Source: Drouetiella sp036703255 (GTDB lineage Bacteria; Cyanobacteriota; Cyanobacteriia; Elainellales; Elainellaceae). From it: DNA of 64,000 nt. Position numbers and translations under genes: made by a program. The notes under the pieces were generated by a model, which searched no databases, had not been told where the DNA came from, and was given only the letters and a program-made list of their open reading frames with translations. Below, piece by piece: positions 58,726 through 64,000 of the stretch. The stretch lies in assembly GCA_036703255.1 (NCBI GenBank), contig DATNPL010000203.1, forward strand, positions 13,972-77,971. Reading direction: 5' to 3'. Position 1 is the stretch's first letter, and each line of letters opens with the position of its first letter.

Positions 58726-59049
58726 TTAAGCGTCCAAAATCTTTTGAATTTGCTCAATTGTGGCATTTTCCAACAGCAACCGCTGCCCGTTGCGTCCCAC
58801 AATCAAGACTTTCTCAATCTTCTTCCCCGACTGGCTGCGGCGATACTCTTGATACCACTTGCGAATCTGCTCCGCGATCGCCATCGTGCCGCCCACAATG
58901 CCCACGATCGTGGCAATCACCGCCAGCGTTCCCTCCCGCTGCGCCTCCTCCTCCGTCTCCCAACTGCCCTCAACCCCCGGAATCGCCAGCAGTTCCTCCG
59001 TGGCGGCGATCGCATCAATCCCCTGCACTTCTACCAAAATCTCAGCCAT
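58726..59049 (-). CDS. EACC1-like small membrane protein (effector-associated constant component)
   Basis: A 107-residue protein. It has an N-terminal beta-alpha part (MAEILVEVQGIDAIAATEELLAIPGVEGSWE), one hydrophobic helix (GTLAVIATIVGIVGGTMAIAEQI), a basic stretch (RKWYQEYRRSQSGKK), and a beta-hairpin/helix end (VLIVGRNGQRLLLENATIEQIQKIL). This matches the layout of EACC1, a family found beside CHAT, trypsin-like and other effectors in NTP-dependent conflict systems of cyanobacteria and actinobacteria. It likely anchors or licenses the neighbouring CHAT effector at the membrane. First of a two-gene operon. The call rests on pattern memory, not a search. Confidence 0.75.
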   Translation of the reverse strand: MAEILVEVQGIDAIAATEELLAIPGVEGSWETEEEAQREGTLAVIATIVGIVGGTMAIAEQIRKWYQEYRRSQSGKKIEKVLIVGRNGQRLLLENATIEQIQKILDA

Positions 59050-59103
59050 AGCTTTCTCACTGCAATAGTGATCTCACTCTAAAGGCAAACCCACCCGCAG
59101 CAA

Positions 59104-59388
59104 ATGCGTCAAGTCACAGTTACACGCAACCCCTCTATTCCTACCGTCACCCGCGCTCTTGCCAACGCAGCCAATCACATTGCTTCTGCAACAGCTCACA
59201 GTCTTAATGCAAGCCATCGCATTGGCAATGCAACAGCTTACAGTCTTAACGCAGACGATCGCATTGGCAATGTCAGCCATGCTTATGGCAATGTAAGCGA
59301 TCGCAGTGTTAATGGGGGCGATCGCATTGCTACGGGGGGCGCTCAAGCCCAAGGGCATTCGGCTAAACAGAATGAGAGCCTACAATAG
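59104..59388 (+). CDS. Doubtful repeat-encoded frame, 94 aa
   Basis: An open frame made largely of 14-residue units (ATAHSLNASHRIGN, ATAYSLNADDRIGN, then weaker VSHAYGNVSDRSVN and GGDRIATGG). It has no signal peptide and is low complexity. An equally long frame runs on the opposite strand. The pattern may be a repeat-driven chance frame rather than a gene, since HIP1-like GCGATCGCATTG blocks help build the repeat. It occupies the 369-base gap between EACC1 and the antitoxin-like gene. Confidence 0.25.
   Translation: MRQVTVTRNPSIPTVTRALANAANHIASATAHSLNASHRIGNATAYSLNADDRIGNVSHAYGNVSDRSVNGGDRIATGGAQAQGHSAKQNESLQ
59188..59271. repeat. 42-bp direct repeat, two full copies
   Basis: Units 59188-59229 and 59230-59271 begin GCAACAGCTYACAGTCTTAA and differ at about five bases. 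Shorter degenerate copies with GATCGCATTG continue to about 59335. Period 42 keeps a reading frame of 14 codons. Confidence 0.85.
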
Positions 59389-59418
59389 AGACTAAATCTT
59401 GCAACCGCGAAGCAGGCA

Positions 59419-59697
59419 ATGAATACTCCGGATAGTCCCCCAATGGATGATGGATCGTCAACAGATTTGGTTTCTGTGGCAGAGTTGCAGAACCATCTGA
59501 ATGACCTACTCAAACAGCTATCGCCTGAGCGATTACAGGTACTTGCTGATTTTGCAGCCTACTTGGCAAATGCTGAAAGCGAAACCGCAACCCAAGAACT
59601 TTTGGCAACTCCTGGATTGCTACAGCGAGTTAAGCACAATCAAGCAACCCCTAAAGCTCAGTACAGCAATTGGAGAACGCTTCGCTCCGATGTATGA
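59419..59697 (+). CDS. Antitoxin-like small protein, 92 aa
   Basis: A 92-residue acidic protein: a helix LQNHLNDLLKQLSPERLQVLADFAAYLANAES, then ELLATPGLLQRV and the C-terminal NWRTLRSDV. This design (helical LSPEQL...FAEFL segment with a WRTLRSDV-type tail) is common in cyanobacterial antitoxin-like proteins of the DUF2281/RelB-like type. Its stop overlaps an ATG (ATGA, 59694-59697), the usual coupling to a toxin, but the frame that follows has only 15 codons. So the toxin is lost or the gene stands alone. Function inferred from resemblance. Confidence 0.6.
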   Translation: MNTPDSPPMDDGSSTDLVSVAELQNHLNDLLKQLSPERLQVLADFAAYLANAESETATQELLATPGLLQRVKHNQATPKAQYSNWRTLRSDV

Positions 59698-59741
59698 AGT
59701 TCTTAGCGATCGCCCATGGCAGCGAAGCCTATGAATCATGA
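59694..59741 (+). pseudogene. Possible toxin remnant, 15 codons
   Basis: ATGAAGTTCTTAGCG... reads MKFLAIAHGSEAYES and stops. Its ATG overlaps the stop of the antitoxin-like gene, as in intact toxin-antitoxin pairs. Too short to assign; it may be the 5' stub of a deleted toxin or chance. Confidence 0.25.
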
Positions 59742-59767
59742 GGGTGAGTCGGATGTAGATCCAGGAT

Positions 59768-59827
59768 GGTTAGCGACAGCGTAACCCATCATTACCAGCG
59801 CTACGGCGGGTTACGCTTCGCTAACCC
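59768..59827. repeat. Inverted repeat of the GGGTTACGCTTCGCTAACCC type
   Basis: GGTTAGCGACAGCGTAACCC (59768-59787) pairs with GGGTTACGCTTCGCTAACCC (59808-59827) except for one bulged C. I recognise this as a dispersed repeat common in filamentous cyanobacteria. The rest of the 59742-59938 gap shows no gene. Confidence 0.85.
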
Positions 59828-59938
59828 CCTACATTCTTTGCCAATTCTGCGGGGTGCAATCAACCTAATCGTGATTCTCTAGCTTGCAGTGGGCATATTA
59901 AAGCAGCAACTTTACACACTGCACACCAAGTTTGTCTT

Positions 59939-60313
59939 ATGTCCACACAAAATACCAGTCGTCGCCTCACCCCAACCGTCATCAACCAGGATGTCGATTC
60001 CCTCAATGGCTCAAAAACGATCGCCGGATACAGCACCCAGCGCACCAACGCCACTCCCGAAGCCATGCAGACTGCCTATCAGGCCATGCTGACTCAACAG
60101 CAGATCGAAACTGAAAAACTGGCTCTCTATCGGGCAGCATCGGATGCCGCTCGGTTAGCCGAATGGGAATTTCACAACTCGATCTTAGCCATGAAAGAAG
60201 TCGTCAAAGGACAATTCGGCTCTGACAGCAACGAAGCCCAATCGGTCGGACTGAAAAAGAAAAGCGATCGCAAAAGACCCAGCCGCCCCAAAAGTATGGC
60301 GATCGTCAGCTAG
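59939..60313 (+). CDS. Hypothetical protein, 124 aa
   Basis: Starts MSTQNTSRRLTPTVINQDVDSLNG. The middle is a long amphipathic helix (EAMQTAYQAMLTQQQIETEKLALYRAASDAARLAEWEFHNSILAMKEVVKGQFG), probably a coiled coil, and the C-terminus is very basic (KKKSDRKRPSRPK), which could bind nucleic acid. No signal peptide or membrane segment. No family recognised. Codon use and HIP1 sites resemble the host genome. Confidence 0.6.
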   Translation: MSTQNTSRRLTPTVINQDVDSLNGSKTIAGYSTQRTNATPEAMQTAYQAMLTQQQIETEKLALYRAASDAARLAEWEFHNSILAMKEVVKGQFGSDSNEAQSVGLKKKSDRKRPSRPKSMAIVS

Positions 60314-60360
60314 GAAGTAGAAGGGTGGACAAAGACGATCGCTCCCCAGACAGGCTGCAC

Positions 60361-60702
60361 TTAAGGAATAAAATTGGGCAACTGCACTGACGGCTTGGGC
60401 GCGACTGGCTTAGGCGCAGCTAGCTCAAGCGCAACGGACTCAGTTACAACTGGCTCAGGTGCAACGGACTGAAGCGCAACTGGCTCAGATGTGATAGGCA
60501 AGACTGGACTGGGCAAAGTTGCACTGGCTTGAAATAGATGGGCGTTCCAAGACGGTACCGACAGACTGCGAAGATTTGAAGCGATCGCCAATACTATTCC
60601 CGCTGCAATCAGCATGGGCAGAGGTAAGGTCATCCCCTGCATCCACTGATATACCTCAGAGGCAACAAAAAACAGCACCAGGCAAACCAGCAAAACTTGC
60701 AT
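60361..60702 (-). CDS. Small membrane protein with Pro/Val repeat tail, 113 aa
   Basis: Two hydrophobic helices (LLVCLVLFFVASEVYQWM and LPMLIAAGIVLAIASNL) at the N-terminus resemble a small conserved cyanobacterial membrane protein. The tail (about 70-113) is a degenerate repeat of EPVALQSVAP-type units encoded by short tandem DNA repeats (60395-60485). Function unknown. The tail could be a flexible linker and its length probably varies between strains. Confidence 0.6.
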   Translation of the reverse strand: MQVLLVCLVLFFVASEVYQWMQGMTLPLPMLIAAGIVLAIASNLRSLSVPSWNAHLFQASATLPSPVLPITSEPVALQSVAPEPVVTESVALELAAPKPVAPKPSVQLPNFIP

Positions 60703-60907
60703 TGTGACTCTCTCAAAATCGCTTTTCTAAGGATAGTCCACCCTGAGAATAAGCGTTGCCTGAGCGCGGCAGGGTTAAGCAAAATTTCTAGGCCACGCTC
60801 GAAGACTTGCTCGAAGACTTTTTAAGGGCGCTATGGGGCTTCAGCACTTGCTCAAAGGGGCGATCGGGAAACCCTTCTGGCTGAAGCCCTCAATCTTTGT
60901 CTGCCTC

Positions 60908-61825
60908 CTAAAAGATGCCAGTCTCTACCCCAATGCCAGACTCCAAGGTGTCGCTGACCTCCTCCCCGTTATGACAGGCTGAAATCAATACTTCGCTGGT
61001 TTTGCCCCAGGCGATCGTCCCATTTGCCTCAATGCCGATCGCTCCAAAATCTCGCTTATTGCGGGCAGCTTCCTCAAAAGATTTGGCAAAAGCATCATGA
61101 ATCGCCATGCCGTCCGTGACCCGCACGACCACCCGCGCCGCAAAACATTCATCCAGAATATCCTCCCCGATGCCTGTGCAGCTCACGGCAGCATCTAGGG
61201 CGGCATAGTTGCCCGCAGGTGTCGCAGAGTCGCTCACCCGACCGACACGCTCAAAGCCTTTGCCACCTGTAGAGGTGCCTACCGCCAATCGCCCCTGGCT
61301 ATCTAAAGCGACAACGCCGATCGTGCCGCGTCCGGCTTCCGGATCGGCCATCACATCCGCCATTGCTCGGCTAAAGTTATGTTCGCGCTCTTCCATCCAT
61401 TCTTTAATTCGAGACTTGATCAGCGGATCAAAAGAAGGAATATTCAGCTCTCTCGCCAGCTCTGTTGCGCCAAAGTCTGAGAGAACGCGATCGTCTGAGG
61501 TTTGGAGATATTTGGCTAGCTCGATCGGATTTTTAACCCGCGAAACGTTGATGACACCGCTAAACCGCTGCGCTGTCCCGCTCATCAGCGAAGCGCTCAT
61601 GCGGATTTGTCCATCCGATTGCAGCACAGAACCTGTACCCGAATTAAAGCGAGGATTGTCCTCTAAAAGCTGACAGCCTCTGACTACGGCCGCTTCGGCT
61701 TCAGCACCCAACACCAACATGGGGTAAACCTCGTCAATCACGGCATACAGCGATCGCCTGACTTCTTCTAAATTGCCCTTGCCGTGGAGACCTGCTCCCC
61801 CGTGAATAATTAACTTAGGCTGCAT
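60908..61825 (-). CDS. Isoaspartyl peptidase / L-asparaginase, Ntn-hydrolase type
   Basis: A 305-residue precursor starting KLIIHGGAGLHGKG. The autocleavage site is GRGTIGVVALD with the nucleophile Thr168, giving alpha and beta subunits. Further conserved parts are FNSGTGSVLQSDGQIRMSASLM, AVGTSTGGKGFERVGRVSDSATPAGNYA and VSCTGIGEDIL. The family removes isoaspartyl residues from damaged peptides and can hydrolyse asparagine; in cyanobacteria such plant-type enzymes also take the beta-Asp-Arg dipeptide released from cyanophycin. No cyanophycinase is in the window. Confidence 0.93.
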   Translation of the reverse strand: MQPKLIIHGGAGLHGKGNLEEVRRSLYAVIDEVYPMLVLGAEAEAAVVRGCQLLEDNPRFNSGTGSVLQSDGQIRMSASLMSGTAQRFSGVINVSRVKNPIELAKYLQTSDDRVLSDFGATELARELNIPSFDPLIKSRIKEWMEEREHNFSRAMADVMADPEAGRGTIGVVALDSQGRLAVGTSTGGKGFERVGRVSDSATPAGNYAALDAAVSCTGIGEDILDECFAARVVVRVTDGMAIHDAFAKSFEEAARNKRDFGAIGIEANGTIAWGKTSEVLISACHNGEEVSDTLESGIGVETGIF

Positions 61826-61852
61826 GTCTTGATACCCCTCACCTTTAAGCCG

Positions 61853-62071
61853 CTAATCTTGAGTCTTTGGTTTTTCAGTTTCCGAATGTCCTGCTGCTTG
61901 CGATCGATGCCGCCGACATCGCTCTGAGCAGTATTTCACTTCGTCCCAGCAATCTTCCCATTTTTTTCGCCAGGTAAAAGGGCGCTGGCATACTACACAG
62001 ATTTTGGTAGGCAGGTCAGCTTTAGAACGAACGCGTCCTAAAGACTCCTGCTTGTCGCGTGAACGTCCCAT
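61853..62071 (-). CDS. DUF2256 zinc-ribbon protein
   Basis: About 72 residues from MGRSRDKQES (62071); the upstream extension to 62143 looks non-coding. The core CVVCQRPFTWRKKWEDCWDEVKYCSERCRRHR has two Cys pairs plus the conserved WRKKW...WDEVKYCS of DUF2256, a small family widespread in cyanobacteria and proteobacteria. Function unknown. It lies 27 bases before the isoaspartyl peptidase gene on the same strand and may share its transcript. Confidence 0.88.
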   Translation of the reverse strand: MGRSRDKQESLGRVRSKADLPTKICVVCQRPFTWRKKWEDCWDEVKYCSERCRRHRSQAAGHSETEKPKTQD

Positions 62072-62206
62072 AGCGTTTGGAGGTAGGGTGGAGAGAGGGG
62101 AAAAAGTGAATTCATCAAGATTGGAAAGCTTCAATCTTAACAATTATTTATATAGTGTTTTATAGCCTAATATTCTGAGTTTCTACAGCTCTTTTTCTCT
62201 GTTGCC

Positions 62207-63052
62207 ATGCCTGAAACCCCATTAGCCCAGGTCAAAATTATCTTGGTTGAGCCAGCAGGGGCGCTCAACGTTGGCTCAGTGGCGCGCGTGATGAAAAACA
62301 TGGGGCTGAGTCAGCTCGTGCTTGTCAATCCGCAGTGCGATCGCGCTAGCCCAGAGGCACGCCAGATGGCCGTTCATGCTGCCGATATCCTAGAGGCGGC
62401 TCAAGAGGCTCCCAGCCTGCCCGCAGCTCTACAGGGTTGCCAAAAAGCGATCGCCACCACCGGACGCGATCGCACGGCGCTCACCATTCCTTTAGAGTCG
62501 CCTAGAGTGGCGCTGCCCTGGCTTTTAGACCTGCCCACCGATCGCCCCACCTGGCAGTCTGCCCTGATCTTTGGACGCGAAGACCGAGGTCTTTCCAAAG
62601 AAGAGTTGAACTATGCGCAGCGATTCATTCGTATCCCCTCAACGGATCTCTATCCTTCGCTTAATTTGGCGCAGGCCGTCGCCATTTGCTGCTACGAGCT
62701 ACACATGGAGGCTATTTCTCCATCCTCAAGGTTGTCCACCGCTCCAGCAGTACTCCCTGAGTTTCCGGCTCAGCCTTTCTCTGAGCTAGCCCCTCTAGAA
62801 GTTCTAGAAGGCTACTATCAACAGCTTGAGGCTCTATTGCTTAAGATCGGCTATCTCTATCCCCACACTTCATCTAGCCGGATGGAAAAATTTCGGCGGT
62901 TGTTTAATCGAGCCTATCCATCGGAGGCAGAGGTGGCAATGATGCGAGGAATCTTGAGGCAAATGGAATGGGCGTTGCGAAGGGCAGCCCAGTCAGAAAT
63001 AGCAACCAAGTTAGAGGAGAACTCTGAATATAGCCGTAGCCAAGACGGATAG
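62207..63052 (+). CDS. SPOUT tRNA 2'-O-methyltransferase, TrmJ-like
   Basis: A 281-residue SpoU-class methyltransferase: motif 1 VKIILVEPAGALNVGSVARVMKNMGLSQLVLVNPQC, motif 2 ALIFGREDRGLSKEEL, motif 3 SLNLAQAVAICCYEL. The C-terminal extension after residue 165 is as in TrmJ, which methylates the 2'-OH of nucleotide 32 in the tRNA anticodon loop with SAM. TrmH-type rRNA methylation is an alternative. The fold forms a trefoil-knot dimer. Confidence 0.9.
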   Translation: MPETPLAQVKIILVEPAGALNVGSVARVMKNMGLSQLVLVNPQCDRASPEARQMAVHAADILEAAQEAPSLPAALQGCQKAIATTGRDRTALTIPLESPRVALPWLLDLPTDRPTWQSALIFGREDRGLSKEELNYAQRFIRIPSTDLYPSLNLAQAVAICCYELHMEAISPSSRLSTAPAVLPEFPAQPFSELAPLEVLEGYYQQLEALLLKIGYLYPHTSSSRMEKFRRLFNRAYPSEAEVAMMRGILRQMEWALRRAAQSEIATKLEENSEYSRSQDG

Positions 63053-63057
63053 AGAAA

Positions 63058-63091
63058 ACATTTTTGTGGGTAGACTACATTACAAAAATGT
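63058..63091. repeat. Hairpin after the TrmJ-like gene
   Basis: ACATTTTTGT / ACAAAAATGT exact 10-bp stem whose loop contains a second small helix GTAG-A-CTAC. It begins 6 bases past the stop. It may act as a transcript end, though no T run follows. The 63053-63317 gap shows no gene. Confidence 0.6.
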
Positions 63092-63317
63092 CGTTCTACA
63101 AAAAGCTTTAGACCTATAGCAACAGCCCCCAAAAGCAAAAAAGGATGCATACTCATGCACCCTCTTCAAGAAATTAAATTTCCAGCTCAAAAAGACGTAG
63201 AGTCAAAAACTCCAACGCCTACAAAAATTAGCTAGTTGTGTGGAACCAACGAAGCGCGATTAAACTTTGTCACTTGAGTCTAGTAGCCGTTAAAGCCAGA
63301 ATTGAGAATGATGGAGC

Positions 63318-63665
63318 TTAGTAGCGATCGCTGCGACCGCGACCACCGCCGCCACCGCCGCCATAGCTATTGCCGCCGCCACCGCCGCCGCCCCAGCCAC
63401 CGCCCGAAGAACGAGGACGCTCTTCGCGAGGCTTAGCTTTGTTAACGCGCAGGTCACGACCCATCCACTCAGCGCCATCTAGCGCTTCAATGGCGGCTGT
63501 TTCTTCAGCGTCAGACGACATTTCAACGAAGCCAAATCCACGCATCCGACCTGTTTCTCGATCGACAGGAAGTTGAACGCGCTTAACCGTACCGTATTCA
63601 GCGAAGATAGCTGTGATATCTTCTTCGGCAACCTGGTAGGACAAGTTGCCCACATAAATTGACAT
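63318..63665 (-). CDS. rbp: RRM RNA-binding protein with Gly-rich tail (cyanobacterial Rbp)
   Basis: 115 residues: one RRM domain (1-80) with RNP2 IYVGNL and RNP1 RGFGFVEM, then a Gly-rich tail with three poly-Gly runs (SGGGWGGGGGGG, SYGGGGGGG) ending RGRSDRY. Cyanobacterial Rbp proteins of the Gly-rich type are cold-induced and bind RNA; Rbp2/3-type members help target photosystem mRNAs to thylakoids. The start has GGAGGATC before the ATG. The 5' region (63666-63883) would hold a cold-responsive leader. Confidence 0.95.
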   Translation of the reverse strand: MSIYVGNLSYQVAEEDITAIFAEYGTVKRVQLPVDRETGRMRGFGFVEMSSDAEETAAIEALDGAEWMGRDLRVNKAKPREERPRSSGGGWGGGGGGGNSYGGGGGGGRGRSDRY

Positions 63666-63883
63666 GGATGATCCTCCAGATCATGGAATGTAGAGAGCGA
63701 GATTCGGAGAAACGCCCAGCCAATGCAAAAATCTCGCAGAGGGCAAAAATCCCGCAGAGACAACACTGAATCAACCGAAATGAAACTCGTCTACTACTTT
63801 AACATCCACCAGTGTAATGCAACAAGTTTCAACTGGTGCAAGGGGTGCAAGGCTTCTTTATCAGCAATTCTCATTATGGAATT

Positions 63884-64000
63884 TCAACTAGTATTGGGTG
63901 GGATGTGTAGCTCTAGCCCGTCAAGCATAAAGGTAAGCAGATGATCCCAACTGTCAAAATAGAGATAACGGGTTAACGCCCGCAAGTCATCGAAGAAGGT
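63884..64000 (-). CDS. C-terminal fragment at the right edge, possible transposase
   Basis: The last 38 codons and stop of a gene entering from the right: TFFDDLRALTRYLYF followed by DSWDHLLTFMLDGLELH. The pattern LRALTRYLYFxSWxxLLxFM is reminiscent of the C-terminal end of IS4-type transposases in cyanobacteria. This is recollection of a pattern only. If right, an insertion sequence adjoins rbp. Only part of the gene is visible, so intactness cannot be judged. Confidence 0.4.
   Translation of the reverse strand, partial: TFFDDLRALTRYLYFDSWDHLLTFMLDGLELHIPPNTS

Noticed and set aside
1..64000. tRNA or rRNA genes and prophage
   Set aside because: Intergenic regions were scanned by eye for T-loop and anticodon-arm patterns and for phage structural genes; none was found.

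Overview
The window is chromosomal DNA from a cyanobacterium. The palindrome GCGATCGC (HIP1) recurs throughout genes and spacers. The gene set includes an RpoD1/SigA-type sigma factor, a TIGR02450 Trp-rich protein, a DUF2256 protein, UbiD, CobN, an RRM/Gly-rich Rbp, a pentapeptide-repeat Ser/Thr kinase and Uma2 and CHAT proteins, plus an NtcA-type promoter. The genus cannot be fixed from sequence alone; a filamentous, Leptolyngbya- or Pseudanabaena-like organism is a guess. No tRNA, rRNA, CRISPR array, complete insertion sequence or prophage was found. Both ends cut genes: a Na+/H+ antiporter on the left and a probable transposase fragment on the right.

Layout. 0-12 kb: scattered housekeeping genes (MltA lytic transglycosylase, GNAT, NurA nuclease, two lipid-linked-sugar glycosyltransferases, an MFS exporter, trpD, a Tat-exported phosphoesterase, panB). 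12-23 kb: the Trp-rich protein, an 838-base leader and sigA, a cyanobacterial conserved protein, fructosamine kinase-like and UbiD genes, a NYN-LOTUS RNA-biology protein, a thioredoxin-TPR (CnoX-like) protein and a protein kinase. 23.8-29.2 kb: divergent cobN and cobB (cobalamin). 29.7 kb: a candidate small RNA. 29.9-35.2 kb: a four-gene envelope polysaccharide operon ending in a cyclopropane-fatty-acid-synthase-like gene. 35.3-37.4 kb: a MarR regulator with three operator-like palindromes next to a YdcZ exporter, then an RTX protein. 37.5-46.5 kb: typA, bestrophin, a BMP-type nucleoside ABC importer and MlaE.

46.8-52.5 kb is the most coherent system: guanidine utilisation. A canonical NtcA promoter (GTA-N8-TAC, 22 bases, TAN3T) drives a guanidine-I (ykkC) riboswitch with a built-in terminator. 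It is followed by a ureohydrolase best read as Ni-dependent guanidine hydrolase (GdmH, usually mislabelled agmatinase), its HypA/HypB-like nickel chaperones and a three-gene ABC importer. The expected logic is import of guanidine, hydrolysis to urea and ammonia, and expression only when nitrogen is short and guanidine is present.

55.5-59.1 kb holds a probable conflict system: a small EACC1-like membrane protein immediately before a CHAT protease-STAND ATPase-TPR protein whose TPRs are recent 120-bp duplications. The surrounding DNA is repeat-rich and carries an antitoxin-like gene without a recognisable toxin. 60-64 kb returns to housekeeping genes (isoaspartyl peptidase, DUF2256, TrmJ-like methyltransferase, Rbp).

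Across the window lies a family of long intergenic palindromes with a conserved GC-rich tip but different, perfectly self-complementary arms at each site. I do not recognise it as a standard element, and it is the strongest unexplained signal.
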